DNA of 64,000 nt. Source: Pseudorhizobium tarimense. GTDB lineage: Bacteria > Pseudomonadota > Alphaproteobacteria > Rhizobiales > Rhizobiaceae. The translations under genes were made by a program, and so were the position numbers. The notes beneath the pieces are model-generated. The model ran no database searches. It saw nothing but the letters and a program-made list of their open reading frames with translations, and was not told where the DNA came from. Shown piece after piece: positions 16,755-26,866 of the stretch (its first letter is position 1; each line of letters starts with the position of its first letter). The stretch lies in contig NZ_JALJRA010000012.1 in the NCBI RefSeq assembly GCF_022968135.1, positions 1-64,000 on the forward strand, read 5' to 3'.

Positions 16755-17978
16755 ATGGCACTCCCCAAAGACGTGAAGAAAGTCGTCCTCGCCTATTCCG
16801 GCGGTCTCGATACCTCCATCATCCTCAAGTGGCTGCAGACGGAGCTCGGCGCCGAAGTGGTGACCTTCACCGCAGACCTCGGCCAGGGCGAAGAGCTCGA
16901 GCCGGCGCGCCGCAAGGCCGAGATGCTGGGGATCAAGGAGATCTTCATCGAGGACGTACGCGAGGAGTTCGTGCGGGACTTCGTCTTCCCGATGTTCCGC
17001 GCCAATGCCGTCTATGAAGGGGTCTACCTGCTCGGCACCTCGATTGCCCGTCCGCTGATCTCCAAGCACCTGATCGAGATCGCCAAGAAGACCGGCGCCG
17101 ATGCCATCGCGCACGGCGCGACCGGCAAGGGCAACGATCAGGTTCGCTTCGAGCTTTCGGCCTACGCGCTGAACCCTGACATCAAGATCATCGCGCCCTG
17201 GCGCGACTGGGCGTTCAAGAGCCGCACGGACCTCCTGAACTTCGCCGAACAGCACCAGATCCCGGTTGCCAAAGACAAGAAGGGCGAAGCGCCGTTCTCC
17301 GTCGACGCCAACCTGCTTCACTCTTCTTCCGAGGGTAAGGTTCTGGAAGATCCGGCCCAGGAAGCGCCGGAATACGTGCACATGCGCACGCTCTCACCGG
17401 AAGCGGCCCCTGACAAGGCGACCGTCATCAAGATCGGCTTTGAAAAGGGTGATGCCGTCTCGATCAATGGCGAGCGCCTGTCACCTGCGACGCTGCTCGC
17501 CAAGCTCAACGACTATGGCCGCGACAACGGCATCGGCCGTCTGGACCTCGTCGAAAACCGCTTCGTCGGCATGAAGAGCCGCGGCGTCTACGAGACGCCC
17601 GGCGGCACGATACTGCTCGCAGCTCACCGCGCGATCGAGTCGATCACGCTTGACCGCGGTGCCGCGCACCTCAAGGACGAGCTGATGCCGCGTTATGCGG
17701 AGCTGATCTACTACGGCTTCTGGTTCTCGCCGGAGCGCGAGATGCTGCAGGCTCTCATCGACAAGAGCCAGGAGCATGTCGAGGGCGAAGTGACGCTGAA
17801 GCTCTACAAGGGAAATGTCATGGTCATCGGCCGTGACTCGGAGAAGTCGCTTTATTCCGACCAGCTGGTCACCTTTGAGGACGATCAGGGCGCCTATGAC
17901 CAGAAGGATGCGGCAGGCTTCATCAAGCTGAACGCGCTGCGCCTGCGCACACTCGGCAAGCGCAACCTGAAGGGCTGA
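16755..17978 (+). CDS. argG: Argininosuccinate synthase
   Basis: A 407-residue enzyme that joins citrulline and aspartate with ATP cleavage to AMP, the penultimate step of arginine synthesis, in the cytosol. The N-type ATP pyrophosphatase loop AYSGGLDTS is near the N-terminus, followed by the TADLGQGEE and [12 protein letters not shown] segments that bind citrulline and aspartate. Length is normal for the type I enzyme. The ATG at 16755 has only a weak upstream ribosome site. It is unlinked to other arginine genes, and a strong terminator follows. Confidence 0.97.
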   Translation: MALPKDVKKVVLAYSGGLDTSIILKWLQTELGAEVVTFTADLGQGEELEPARRKAEMLGIKEIFIEDVREEFVRDFVFPMFRANAVYEGVYLLGTSIARPLISKHLIEIAKKTGADAIAHGATGKGNDQVRFELSAYALNPDIKIIAPWRDWAFKSRTDLLNFAEQHQIPVAKDKKGEAPFSVDANLLHSSSEGKVLEDPAQEAPEYVHMRTLSPEAAPDKATVIKIGFEKGDAVSINGERLSPATLLAKLNDYGRDNGIGRLDLVENRFVGMKSRGVYETPGGTILLAAHRAIESITLDRGAAHLKDELMPRYAELIYYGFWFSPEREMLQALIDKSQEHVEGEVTLKLYKGNVMVIGRDSEKSLYSDQLVTFEDDQGAYDQKDAAGFIKLNALRLRTLGKRNLKG

Positions 17979-17998
17979 TCCAGGCTCGTAGAATTTTG

Positions 17999-18031
17999 AA
18001 CCCGCTCTCGTTGCCGCGAGGGCGGGTTTTT
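17999..18031 (+). terminator. Intrinsic terminator of argG
   Basis: A 12-bp stem (17999-18010 with 18017-18028, one G-U pair) is followed by five T residues, 20 bases after the argG stop. It reaches the last base of the convergent efflux gene. Confidence 0.85.
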
Positions 18032-19242
18032 CATGCCCGCCGTTCGAGCGCCAAGTAAGCGAGGTAGCTGCCGACGGCCATGAACTCCATGAAGGGGATC
18101 ACCGTGCCAAAGGACAGCAGTGGCGCCCCGATGAGGGCTGCAGCGAGGCCGCCGAGAAAGCCGCAACCCATCTGGATAAACCCCATCATCGCCGAGGCGG
18201 AGCCGGCGATATGCGGGAACGGCGCCATGCCGACCGTGATGATGTGCGGGCTGACGAAGGCGATGCCGAAGGTGCAGATGCCGACGGGGAGCATGATCGA
18301 AAGAAAGCTCGCCGGCAGGAGCGCGACCGACAGTGCCATGACGACGCCGCCCGTTGCCGAAAAGCAGAGGCCGATGACGACGGCGCGGTGGCCCGAGATC
18401 CAATGCGAAACCCTGCGCAGCACGAGCGAGCCCGCGAGGTAGGAGCCGGTCTGGACCAGCATGCCAAGTCCGAACTGCGTCGGCGTCAGGCCCACCTCGC
18501 CGATCAGAACGAAGGGCAGCATGGTGGACTGTGCATACAGCGCTCCGATCGAGCCGCCGATGACAAGCGAGGCGAGAGCGAAGCGGGGATTGGACAGGAC
18601 TTCCGCGTAGCCGCTGACCAGCCTGGCCGGGCGAAGGCGTGTGCGATCCGGCGTCGTCGTCTCGCTGAGGAACAGGGCGACGCTGCCGATGGAGATCACG
18701 CCGAAGCCGAGCATCAGCAGGAAGACCGACTTCCAGCCGAAGGCGGCAAGCGAAAGGCCGCCGAGCGTCGGCCCGAGCGCCGGCGCCACCGTCAGCATGA
18801 TGGCGATCAGGTTCATGATGCTCGCGGCCTCCTTGCCGACGAACTGGTCTCGAACCACCGCACGCGCGACCGTGATGCCGACCGAGGCGCCGATGCCCTG
18901 GATGAGGCGGCCGGCCAGGATCAGCTCGATGCTCGGTGCCATGGCGGCGATGACCGAGCCGAGGAGGTAGATCAGCAGGAAGCCGATGGTGGAAGCCTTG
19001 CGCCCGAACGCGTCAGAGGCCGGCCCAGCGAGAAGCTGCGCAACGGCAAAGCCGGCGAAGTAGAGCGAAAGCGACATCTTGATTGCGCTCTCGGTGGTCG
19101 AGAAGGCTTGCACGAGCTCCGGCATGGCCGGGGTGTAGATCGCCATGGAAACGGGACCAAGCGCCGTCAGGAGTGCGCCAAGCAGCGAGGTCCGGCGCGC
19201 GGTCATCATCGGTGTCGGAAGGAGGTTGTCGGCTTTCATCAT
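18031..19242 (-). CDS. Bcr/CflA family multidrug efflux MFS transporter
   Basis: A 403-residue drug:proton antiporter of the major facilitator superfamily, DHA1/Bcr-CflA branch, with 12 hydrophobic segments. The N-terminal YTPAMPEL motif, the loop GPASDAFGRKAS (motif A) and GRLIQGIGASVG (motif C-like region) identify the branch. Substrate not predictable. The ATG at 19242 is preferred over an upstream TTG at 19263. It is divergent from the M3 peptidase gene; the 248-base gap between them holds a small inverted repeat (AGGGAG-AGATA-CTCCCT, 19322-19338). Confidence 0.87.
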   Translation of the reverse strand: MMKADNLLPTPMMTARRTSLLGALLTALGPVSMAIYTPAMPELVQAFSTTESAIKMSLSLYFAGFAVAQLLAGPASDAFGRKASTIGFLLIYLLGSVIAAMAPSIELILAGRLIQGIGASVGITVARAVVRDQFVGKEAASIMNLIAIMLTVAPALGPTLGGLSLAAFGWKSVFLLMLGFGVISIGSVALFLSETTTPDRTRLRPARLVSGYAEVLSNPRFALASLVIGGSIGALYAQSTMLPFVLIGEVGLTPTQFGLGMLVQTGSYLAGSLVLRRVSHWISGHRAVVIGLCFSATGGVVMALSVALLPASFLSIMLPVGICTFGIAFVSPHIITVGMAPFPHIAGSASAMMGFIQMGCGFLGGLAAALIGAPLLSFGTVIPFMEFMAVGSYLAYLALERRA

Positions 19243-19490
19243 CTGCCAGGGCGGCGAAGGCAAGCTTGCCTGAGGAGCTTCGTCTAGTCCGGGTGCAAGC
19301 GGTGCTGCAGGCGAACGGTTGAGGGAGAGATACTCCCTTTCGAGCGTCAGGCAAGATGTGCAGCCGAGGCCCGTGTCGAGGATGCGCCGATTTCGGCTTG
19401 GCTGGTTGCACGGATCGGCTAACTTCCCAGATAAAGATGACCGCCAATTCGGAGCGCGTCCCGGCGCCCATCATCACGAAGGATCCTTGC

Positions 19491-21578
19491 ATGCCGCAGC
19501 TTCACATCAACCCTGCCCTGATCGATTGGACCGGGCATGCGGGTCTGCCGCGCTTCGACCTCGTGAGGGACGAGGATTTTGCCGGCGCCTTCGACGCGGC
19601 GATGGCCAAGCACGACGCGGAAATCAACGACATCGCCTGCGACCCGCGTGAGCCAACGATGGAAAACACGATCGTTGCGCTGGAGATTGCGGGCGACGAG
19701 CTGTCGCGGATCTCGGCGCTGTTCTGGAACAAGGCGGGAGCGCATACCAACGAAGTGATCCAGGCACTGGAGCGGGACATCGCGCCAAAGATGTCGCGGC
19801 ACTATTCGAAGATTGCGATGAACGAGGCGCTGTTCAAGCGGGTCGATGATCTCTGGGAGAAGCGTGACAAGCTCGGCCTTTCGGTCGAGGAGAAGCGGGT
19901 TCTCGAGCGCCACTGGAAGGGTTTCGTGCGCACCGGCGCCAAGCTGGCGAAGCCGGAACAGGAACGGCTTGCCGCAATCAACGAGAAGCTCGCAGGCCTT
20001 GGTGCGCAGTTCGGGCAGAACGTGCTCGCCGACGAGAAGAACTGGGAACTTCCTCTCTCGGAGGCGGCTGATCTTGCCGGCCTTCCTTCCTTCCTGCGGG
20101 ATGCAATGGCCTCGGCCGCACGGGATCGCGGGCACGAGGACGGCTATGTCGTGACGCTGTCGCGCTCGATCATCGAGCCTTTCCTGACCTTTTCCGAGCG
20201 CCGGGACCTGCGCGAGCAGGCGTTCACCGCCTGGACCGCACGTGGCGCGAACGGCGGCACGACGGACAATCTTGCGATCGTGAAGGAAACGCTGGCACTG
20301 CGCGCCGAGCGAGCCCAGTTGCTCGGCTATGACAGCTTTGCCGCCTTCAAGCTCGACAACACGATGGCAAAGACGCCGGAGGCGGTGAACCAACTGCTGA
20401 TGACGGTCTGGGAGAAGGCACGGCAGAGGGCGCTGGAAGAGGAGGCGAGCCTGGCCGGACTTATCGCGGAGGAGGGCGGCAACCACGAAGTGATGCCCTG
20501 GGACTGGCGCTTCTACGCCGAGAAGCTGCGGCACCGCACCTTCAACTTTTCCGAATCCGAGCTGAAGCCCTACCTGCAGCTGGAAAAGATCATCGAAGCC
20601 TGCTTCGACGTGGCAGGTAGGCTCTTCGGCGTCCAGGCCATCGAAGTAAGGGACGTGCCGGTCTATCATCCGGACGTACGGGTCTTCGAGATCCGCGACG
20701 AGGGCAACAACCTCAAGGCGCTTTTCCTCGGCGACTACTTCGCCCGCTCCTCCAAGCGCTCCGGCGCCTGGATGAGCTCGTTCCAGTCGCAGCACAAGCT
20801 GCCGCTGAAGAACGGCCGGCAAGGCGAGATCCCGATCATCTACAATGTCTGCAACTTTGCGAAGCCCGCCGCAGGCAAGCCGGCGCTGTTGTCGCTCGAC
20901 GACGCGCGTACGCTCTTCCATGAGTTCGGGCACGCTCTCCATGGCATGCTGTCTAACGTCACCTATCCGTCCGTATCCGGCACAGGTGTCGCCCGCGACT
21001 TTGTCGAACTGCCCTCGCAGCTCTACGAGCACTGGCTGACGGTGCCGGAGATCCTCGAGAAATACGCGGTCCACTACGAGACCGGCAAGCCGATGCCGAA
21101 GGCCCTGCTGGACAAGGTTCTGGCGGCGCGAAGCTTCAACGCCGGCTTTGCCACGGTGGAGTTCACCTCTTCCGCGATGGTCGACATGGCCTTCCACACC
21201 CGTGGAGCAGTGGAGGAGCCCATGAAGGTGCAGGCGCAGGTGCTGAGCGAGATCCGCATGCCGCAGTCCATCGTGATGCGCCATGCGATCCCGCATTTCC
21301 AGCATGTCTTCTCCGGCGACGGCTATTCGGCCGGCTATTATTCCTACATGTGGTCCGAGGTTCTCGACGCCGATGCGTTCGCCGCCTTCGAGGAAACGGG
21401 CAGCCCCTTCGATCCGGTGATGGCGCGCAAGCTGAAGAACAACATCTACTCCGTCGGCGGCTCCATCGATCCGGAGGACGCCTATAAGGCCTTCCGCGGA
21501 AAGCTGCCCGATCCGGAAGCCATGCTGAAGAAGAAGGGTCTCGCGATGGTGGAAGAACTTTCCGGCAGTGACGCGTGA
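19491..21578 (+). CDS. M3 family zinc metallopeptidase (oligopeptidase A / dipeptidyl carboxypeptidase type)
   Basis: A 695-residue cytosolic peptidase of the thimet oligopeptidase family. The zinc motif is H477-E478-F-G-H481, followed by the downstream glutamate region. Full-length M3A architecture with the N-terminal helical lid. Members degrade short peptides, including cleaved signal peptides. Oligopeptidase A (PrlC) and Dcp cannot be separated safely by eye, so no symbol is given. An AAGGATC ribosome site precedes the ATG at 19491. Residues upstream of it in the same open frame lack family similarity. Confidence 0.9.
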   Translation: MPQLHINPALIDWTGHAGLPRFDLVRDEDFAGAFDAAMAKHDAEINDIACDPREPTMENTIVALEIAGDELSRISALFWNKAGAHTNEVIQALERDIAPKMSRHYSKIAMNEALFKRVDDLWEKRDKLGLSVEEKRVLERHWKGFVRTGAKLAKPEQERLAAINEKLAGLGAQFGQNVLADEKNWELPLSEAADLAGLPSFLRDAMASAARDRGHEDGYVVTLSRSIIEPFLTFSERRDLREQAFTAWTARGANGGTTDNLAIVKETLALRAERAQLLGYDSFAAFKLDNTMAKTPEAVNQLLMTVWEKARQRALEEEASLAGLIAEEGGNHEVMPWDWRFYAEKLRHRTFNFSESELKPYLQLEKIIEACFDVAGRLFGVQAIEVRDVPVYHPDVRVFEIRDEGNNLKALFLGDYFARSSKRSGAWMSSFQSQHKLPLKNGRQGEIPIIYNVCNFAKPAAGKPALLSLDDARTLFHEFGHALHGMLSNVTYPSVSGTGVARDFVELPSQLYEHWLTVPEILEKYAVHYETGKPMPKALLDKVLAARSFNAGFATVEFTSSAMVDMAFHTRGAVEEPMKVQAQVLSEIRMPQSIVMRHAIPHFQHVFSGDGYSAGYYSYMWSEVLDADAFAAFEETGSPFDPVMARKLKNNIYSVGGSIDPEDAYKAFRGKLPDPEAMLKKKGLAMVEELSGSDA

Positions 21579-21711
21579 TGGCGAGCGCATAGCTGCCATT
21601 CGGCAAGCTTTCCCGCGCCCCCTTTCGCAAATGCGAAAAACAGGGTATGAGCGCGCCAACAGTAGATTGGCGCCTCCTCCCGTATTGCGCCCCGAACCAG
21701 AGATCCAAAAT

Positions 21712-23535
21712 ATGAAACTTCGCAACATCGCGATCATCGCGCACGTTGACCATGGGAAAACGACCCTTGTCGACGAGCTTCTGAAACAGTCGGGCACCTT
21801 CCGCGAAAACCAGCGCGTCATGGAACGCGTGATGGATTCCAACGACATCGAAAAAGAGCGCGGCATCACGATCCTTGCCAAGGCGACCTCCATCGAGTGG
21901 AAGGGTCACCGCATCAACATCGTCGACACGCCCGGCCACGCCGACTTCGGTGGCGAAGTCGAGCGCATTCTGTCGATGGTGGACGGTGCAATTGTTCTCG
22001 TGGACGCATCCGAAGGCCCGATGCCGCAGACCAAGTTCGTGGTGGGAAAGGCGCTCAAGGTAGGCCTGAAGCCGATCGTCGCAATCAACAAGATCGACCG
22101 TCCGGACGGCCGCCACGAGGAAGTTCTCAACGAGGTGTTCGACCTCTTTGCCAACCTCGACGCGACCGACGAGCAGCTTGACTTCCCGATCCTCTACGGC
22201 TCGGGCCGCAATGGCTGGATGAACGTCAATCCGGAAGGCCCGCAGGACGAAGGCATGGCGCCGCTGCTCGACCTCGTCCTCAAGCATGTCCCCGAGCCTA
22301 CCGTCGAAGAGGGCCCGTTCCGCATGATCGGGACCATTCTGGAAGCCAACAACTTCCTCGGCCGCATCATCACCGGCCGCATCGCCTCCGGTTCGATCAA
22401 GCCGAACCAGGCGGTGAAGGTCATCGGACAAGACGGAAAGCTGATCGAGAACGGGCGTATCTCCAAGATCCTCGCCTTCCGCGGCATCGAGCGTCAGCCG
22501 ATCGAAGAAGCGCATGCCGGCGACATAGTTGCCATCGCCGGTCTTTCGAAGGGTACTGTTGCCGACACGTTCTGTGATCCCTCCGTTACCGAACCCATGG
22601 CTGCGCAGCCGATCGACCCGCCGACGGTCACCATGTCGTTCATCGTCAACGACAGCCCGCTTGCCGGCACGGAAGGCGACAAGGTGACGAGTCGCGTTAT
22701 CCGTGACCGACTGTTCAAGGAAGCCGAAGGCAACGTTGCGCTGAAGATCGAAGAGGCTGCCGACAAGGACAGCTTCTTCGTCTCCGGTCGCGGTGAATTG
22801 CAGCTCGCCGTTCTGATTGAGAACATGCGCCGCGAAGGTTTCGAACTCGCTGTCTCGCGCCCGCGCGTCGTCATGCACAAGGACGAGGAAACGGGCCAGA
22901 TGATGGAGCCCGTCGAGGAAGTCGTGATCGACGTCGACGAGGAGCATTCCGGCGTCGTCGTGCAGAAGATGTCCGAGCGCAAGGCCGAAATGGTCGAGCT
23001 GCGCCCGTCGGGCGGCAACCGCGTTCGCCTGCGCTTCTATGCGCCGACCCGCGGCCTGATCGGCTATCAGTCGGAACTGCTGACCGATACGCGCGGCACG
23101 GCGGTGATGAACCGCCTGTTCCACGAATACCAGCCCTACAAGGGTGAGATCGGCGGCCGCGTCAACGGCGTGCTCTTGTCCAACGAGTCTGGCGAAGCCG
23201 TTGCCTATGCCCTCTTCAACCTCGAAGACCGCGGTCCAATGATCATCGACGCGGGCGAGAAGGTCTATGAAGGCATGATCATCGGCATCCACAGCCGAGA
23301 CAACGATCTCGACGTGAACGTGCTGAAGGGCAAGAAGCTCACCAACATCCGCGCCGCCGGCAAGGACGAGGCCGTAAAGCTCACGCCGCCGATCAAGTTC
23401 ACGCTGGAGCGGGCGCTGTCTTGGATCCAGGACGACGAGCTGGTGGAGGTGACGCCGAAGTCGATCCGACTGCGCAAGCTTTACCTCGACCCGAACGAGC
23501 GCAAGCGCTTCGAAAAGGCGAAGATGGCCGGCTGA
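21712..23535 (+). CDS. typA: Ribosome-associated translational GTPase TypA/BipA
   Basis: A 607-residue translation-factor GTPase that acts in 50S assembly and stress adaptation. The G1 loop AHVDHGKTT is at residues 10-18, followed by the RGITI switch, DTPGHADF (G3) and NKIDRPDGR (G4). The EF-G-like domains III and V and the BipA-specific C-terminal domain complete the normal length. The ATG at 21712 matches the conserved MKLRNIAIIAH start. It is followed by its own terminator. Confidence 0.97.
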   Translation: MKLRNIAIIAHVDHGKTTLVDELLKQSGTFRENQRVMERVMDSNDIEKERGITILAKATSIEWKGHRINIVDTPGHADFGGEVERILSMVDGAIVLVDASEGPMPQTKFVVGKALKVGLKPIVAINKIDRPDGRHEEVLNEVFDLFANLDATDEQLDFPILYGSGRNGWMNVNPEGPQDEGMAPLLDLVLKHVPEPTVEEGPFRMIGTILEANNFLGRIITGRIASGSIKPNQAVKVIGQDGKLIENGRISKILAFRGIERQPIEEAHAGDIVAIAGLSKGTVADTFCDPSVTEPMAAQPIDPPTVTMSFIVNDSPLAGTEGDKVTSRVIRDRLFKEAEGNVALKIEEAADKDSFFVSGRGELQLAVLIENMRREGFELAVSRPRVVMHKDEETGQMMEPVEEVVIDVDEEHSGVVVQKMSERKAEMVELRPSGGNRVRLRFYAPTRGLIGYQSELLTDTRGTAVMNRLFHEYQPYKGEIGGRVNGVLLSNESGEAVAYALFNLEDRGPMIIDAGEKVYEGMIIGIHSRDNDLDVNVLKGKKLTNIRAAGKDEAVKLTPPIKFTLERALSWIQDDELVEVTPKSIRLRKLYLDPNERKRFEKAKMAG

Positions 23536-23559
23536 CCTTAGTCAGGCTGCACCAAAAGG

Positions 23560-23587
23560 ACCCGGCCATCGTGCCGGGTTTTTCTTT
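23560..23587 (+). terminator. Intrinsic terminator of typA
   Basis: A 7-bp stem ACCCGGC / GCCGGGT (23560-23566 with 23573-23579), loop CATCGT, then a T-rich tract, 24 bases after the stop. Confidence 0.85.
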
Positions 23588-23619
23588 TGTCTTTAGCCGG
23601 AGCAGGGTTGTGGGACGGG

Positions 23620-23635
23620 TTAAAATGACGTTAAC
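23620..23635 (+). promoter_or_regulatory. CtrA-type box upstream of a GNAT gene
   Basis: TTAA, seven bases, then TTAAC: an exact match to the full CtrA recognition site of alphaproteobacteria. It is centred about 54 bases before the ATG of the 23681-24241 gene, where a promoter is expected. Function is inferred from sequence match only. Confidence 0.45.
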
Positions 23636-23680
23636 GTACACCTCGGAACGCCAGAACCTGAGCTGGGGAAAGGTGTTCTG

Positions 23681-24241
23681 ATGAAATATCATGTTCTCGT
23701 CCAGCCCGATACACGGGTCCAGAGTAACGTTATGAAGACGTTGTCGATCGATGTTCGGCCAGCAGAGCCGCAGGATGCTCGTGCAATCTCGGAGGCCCAT
23801 CGCCTGTCGTGGATGCAGACCTATGCCGGCCTCATTCCGCACCGTCCCCTGAGGCAGATGATCGAGCGCCGTGGCGAGGCCTGGTGGCGCAAGGCAACAC
23901 GGGGGCCCGCGACGCTGCTGGTGCTCGACGTTGCGGGCAGTATTGCAGGTTACGCGACCATCGGCCTCAACCGCGCCAAGGCGCTGCCCTATGACGGGGA
24001 GGTCTACGAGATCTACCTGCGCCCCGAATTCCAGGGGATCGGACTTGGCCGGCGTCTGTTCGGCGAGAGCCGGCGGCTTCTGAAATCTCTCGGATGCAGC
24101 GGTCTCGTCGTCTGGTGCCTCGAGGACAGCGAGCACGCCTCCCGCTTCTTCCGCCGCCACGGCGGGCTCGACATGGTCGAAGGCATGGAAGACTTCGGGG
24201 GGACTGCATTGCAGAAGATCGGGTTCGTCTGGCCGCGCTAG
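23681..24241 (+). CDS. GNAT family N-acetyltransferase
   Basis: A 186-residue GNAT acetyltransferase. The conserved core is visible: [11 protein letters not shown] at the start of the fold, the [19 protein letters not shown] strand-loop-helix that binds acetyl-CoA (Q/RxxGxG/A as QGIGLG), and the C-terminal [11 protein letters not shown] segment. The substrate is unknown. The first about 20 residues are not part of the fold, so an ATG at 23732 is a possible alternative start, but the ATG at 23681 has a GGGAAAGG ribosome site. An exact CtrA-type box sits upstream. Confidence 0.82.
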   Translation: MKYHVLVQPDTRVQSNVMKTLSIDVRPAEPQDARAISEAHRLSWMQTYAGLIPHRPLRQMIERRGEAWWRKATRGPATLLVLDVAGSIAGYATIGLNRAKALPYDGEVYEIYLRPEFQGIGLGRRLFGESRRLLKSLGCSGLVVWCLEDSEHASRFFRRHGGLDMVEGMEDFGGTALQKIGFVWPR

Positions 24242-24354
24242 AATATCGTCGGCGCCAGGGGCCTCTCTGCCGTCCGCAGACGAAAGGCGTGTTGCCTATG
24301 GGGGCTTTTAACAGTATCGAAGCGGCCATCGTCAAACCTCATCCGGGGACAAGA

Positions 24355-24888
24355 ATGCGCATCGATGCAATTTCCATTGGGAAGAATCCGCCCGAAGACG
24401 TCAACGTGATCGTTGAGGTCCCGGTCGGCGGCCATCCGATCAAGTACGAGATGGACAAGGAGGCCGGCGCGCTGATCGTCGACCGCTTCCTTTACACGCC
24501 GATGACCTATCCCGGGAACTACGGCTTCGTGCCGCACACGCTCTCGGAAGACGGCGACCCGATTGATGTCCTCATCTGCAACACTCGTCCGCTGGTGCCG
24601 GGCTGCGTCATCAATGTCCGTCCGATCGGCGTGATGGTGATGGAAGACGATGGCGGCAAGGACGAGAAGATCATCGCCGTGCCGGTGCCGAAGCTCACCC
24701 GTCGATATGACAAGATCGAGAATTACAGCGACCTGCCCGAGATCACGCTCAAGCAGATCGAGCACTTCTTCGAGCACTACAAGGATCTGGAGCCCGGCAA
24801 GTGGGTCAAGATCGGCGGCTGGCAGGATGTCGGCACGGCCAAGAAGCTGATCGTCGAGGCGATCGAGCGCTACAAGGCCGACAAGTAG
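24355..24888 (+). CDS. ppa: Inorganic pyrophosphatase (family I)
   Basis: A 177-residue soluble pyrophosphatase that hydrolyses PPi to two phosphates and drives biosynthetic reactions. The signature DGDPIDVLI with its three metal-binding aspartates is present, as are the KYEMDKEAG and YPGNYGFVP active-site segments. Length is normal for the hexameric bacterial enzyme. The start at 24355 has GGGG seven bases upstream. Its stop codon directly abuts the stop of the convergent DUF167 gene, and a terminator hairpin for this transcript lies inside that gene. Confidence 0.96.
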   Translation: MRIDAISIGKNPPEDVNVIVEVPVGGHPIKYEMDKEAGALIVDRFLYTPMTYPGNYGFVPHTLSEDGDPIDVLICNTRPLVPGCVINVRPIGVMVMEDDGGKDEKIIAVPVPKLTRRYDKIENYSDLPEITLKQIEHFFEHYKDLEPGKWVKIGGWQDVGTAKKLIVEAIERYKADK

Positions 24889-25203
24889 TCAACGCCGAGC
24901 AAGCGCCTCAAGCTTTGCACAGACGTCCTCCGGTTCGCCATCGAGCCGGAGGATTTTCTTTCTGGCGGTCTCGCCGGACATGATTATTATCGCGCTCTTC
25001 GGCATCCGCAGGTGCTTTGCCAGAAGTGCAATCAGCGCCTTGTTCGCCTTGCCGTCCTCAGGCACCGCCGTTACCCGCGCTCTCAGATAGCTCTCGCCAT
25101 TATCGGCCGTCTCGATCCCGTCCACTGCCTCGCGGCCGGCAGACGGCGTCAACCTCACCGAAAGGCGGAAGTGATCCGCTTGTCGGCTATAGCCGGGGCT
25201 CAT
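24889..25203 (-). CDS. DUF167 (YggU) family protein
   Basis: A 104-residue protein of the YggU/DUF167 family, a small alpha/beta fold of unknown function. The core [11 protein letters not shown], then [18 protein letters not shown], the [15 protein letters not shown] stretch and the C-terminal helix match the family. It follows the YggT gene with an ATGA overlap, a pairing seen widely in proteobacteria (yggT-yggU), so the two are translationally coupled. Confidence 0.88.
   Translation of the reverse strand: MSPGYSRQADHFRLSVRLTPSAGREAVDGIETADNGESYLRARVTAVPEDGKANKALIALLAKHLRMPKSAIIIMSGETARKKILRLDGEPEDVCAKLEALARR
24926..24960 (+). terminator. Probable ppa terminator located inside the convergent DUF167 gene
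   Basis: On the plus strand a perfect 8-bp stem TCCTCCGG / CCGGAGGA (24926-24933 with 24946-24953) with a 12-base loop is followed by TTTTCTTT. It lies 38 bases beyond the ppa stop and inside codons of the opposite gene. Confidence 0.55.
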
Positions 25204-25490
25204 GCGAAGATCGGATAGATACTCGTCCAGAGCAGCGAGCGCAGGAAGAAGATGATCAGCAGGACGATTACCGGCGAGATGTCGATGCCGCCGAGATCGG
25301 GCATGATGCGGCGGATCGGCCGCAGGACCGGTTCGGTCACGTTGTAGAGGAAACTGCCGATCGCGTTGACGAACTGGTTGCTCGAATTGATGACGTTGAA
25401 GGCGTAGAGCCACGAGAAGATGGCGCTTCCGATCAGCACCCAAGTATAAAGGCTCAGGGCAAGGTCAATCGTCTGGAACAGCGCGAGCAT
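25200..25490 (-). CDS. YggT family membrane protein
   Basis: A 96-residue inner-membrane protein of the YggT family with two hydrophobic segments flanking the conserved [12 protein letters not shown] loop. The family is linked to osmotic tolerance in E. coli and to chromophore or division-related roles in cyanobacteria and chloroplasts; the function here is open. Divergent from an MFS gene across 134 bases that contain a TTGACA hexamer (25509-25514) but no convincing -10 partner. Confidence 0.9.
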   Translation of the reverse strand: MLALFQTIDLALSLYTWVLIGSAIFSWLYAFNVINSSNQFVNAIGSFLYNVTEPVLRPIRRIMPDLGGIDISPVIVLLIIFFLRSLLWTSIYPIFA

Positions 25491-25624
25491 TCAGGTCTCC
25501 ATTTCTAGTTGACAGACATGTAGACATTGGGGGATCAACGAGCAAGTGCCGTGCCTGCACCGGATCCGAATCATGTTTAACGGGTGCCTCGGGTCCAGTT
25601 TGGCGTCCTGAAAGTCCCTCGTCG

Positions 25625-26860
25625 ATGTCCATCCCTACTGCTGGCGATCGGTTCGCTGCCTTCCGGCACGTCTCCTACGCCCGTTTCTTCACCTCCCGCT
25701 TCCTCGCCGCTTTTGCCATTCAGATCATCAGTGTTTCGGTCGGCTGGCAGATGTATGACGAGACGGGCAGTGCGCTTTACCTCGGCCTGATCGGCCTTTT
25801 CCAGTTCCTGCCGTCGCTGCTGCTGATCCTCGTGACGGGCTCAGTGGCAGATCACTACAATCGGCGCGCAATCGTTGCCATCTGCCAGGCCGTTGGTGCC
25901 GTCTGCGCCAGTGCCCTGCTGGCTCTGACGATCGCAGACATGTTCATGCCCTGGCTTGTTTTTGCGATCCTGACGGTCTTTGGTATCGAGCGCGCCTTCA
26001 TGGGGCCGGCAGTCCAATCGCTTGCTCCCAACCTCGTTCCGGAGGGCGATCTGGCCAACGCCATCGCGTGGAACTCGTCTTCTTGGCAGACGGCTTCGAT
26101 CGTCGGACCGGTCGCCGGCGGCCTGCTTTACGGTGTCAGCGCCGTCGCCGCCTATTCTGCCGCTTTTGCAATGTTGGTGGCCGCGGGCATTCTTGTCATG
26201 CTGATCCCGAAGCCCGCGCAGCGGACGGGATCGCGAACCGTCAGCTGGAGCGAGATCCTCGCGGGCTTCCGCTTCATTGGGCAGGAGAAGGTGGTGCTCG
26301 GGGCGATCTCGCTCGACCTGTTCGCAGTCTTGCTGGGTGGTGCAGTCGCGCTGATGCCGATCTTTGCGCGCGACGTCCTGGTGCTCGGCCCCTGGGGTCT
26401 CGGCCTCTTGCGCGCTGCCCCGGGCATCGGAGCGGTGGCCGTGGCGCTGTGGCTTGCCTTTTATCCGATCCGGCACAGGGCAGGTGTCGCCATGTTCGTT
26501 GGCGTCGCCTTGTTCGGTGCTGGCACCGTCATCTTCGGCCTTTCGGAAACGACCTGGCTTTCCATTGGGGCCCTGATGCTGATGGGCGCATCGGACATGA
26601 TGTCGGTCTATGTGCGCGAAACCCTGATCGTGCTTTGGACGCCGGACGAGGTGAGAGGGCGCGTCAATGCCGTCAACATGGTCTTCGTCGGCGCGTCGAA
26701 CGAGCTCGGCGAGTTCCGCGCCGGCACAATGGCGTCGATCTTCGGCGCAGTGCCGGCGGTGGTAATCGGCGGCGCCGGTACGCTGGCGGTGGCGGCAATC
26801 TGGGCGATGGGTTTCCCGCAGCTGCGCAAGATCGACAGTCTGGAAGCGCCCCAGCGCTGA
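25625..26860 (+). CDS. MFS transporter, EntS-like (MFS_3)
   Basis: A 411-residue major facilitator with 12 hydrophobic segments. It belongs to the MFS_3 group that includes the enterobactin exporter EntS. The motif A region reads GSVADHYNRRAI and the central loop GFRFI is typical of the group. No siderophore genes are nearby, so the cargo is unknown. Convergent with the amidotransferase gene; six bases separate the stops. Confidence 0.85.
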   Translation: MSIPTAGDRFAAFRHVSYARFFTSRFLAAFAIQIISVSVGWQMYDETGSALYLGLIGLFQFLPSLLLILVTGSVADHYNRRAIVAICQAVGAVCASALLALTIADMFMPWLVFAILTVFGIERAFMGPAVQSLAPNLVPEGDLANAIAWNSSSWQTASIVGPVAGGLLYGVSAVAAYSAAFAMLVAAGILVMLIPKPAQRTGSRTVSWSEILAGFRFIGQEKVVLGAISLDLFAVLLGGAVALMPIFARDVLVLGPWGLGLLRAAPGIGAVAVALWLAFYPIRHRAGVAMFVGVALFGAGTVIFGLSETTWLSIGALMLMGASDMMSVYVRETLIVLWTPDEVRGRVNAVNMVFVGASNELGEFRAGTMASIFGAVPAVVIGGAGTLAVAAIWAMGFPQLRKIDSLEAPQR

Positions 26861-26866
26861 CCTGTC

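Noticed and set aside
19419..23292. Very long open frames on the minus strand opposite the M3 peptidase and typA (hundreds of residues each)
   Set aside because: They mirror genes with strong codon bias in high-GC DNA. No family resemblance, no ribosome sites, and the plus-strand genes are certain.
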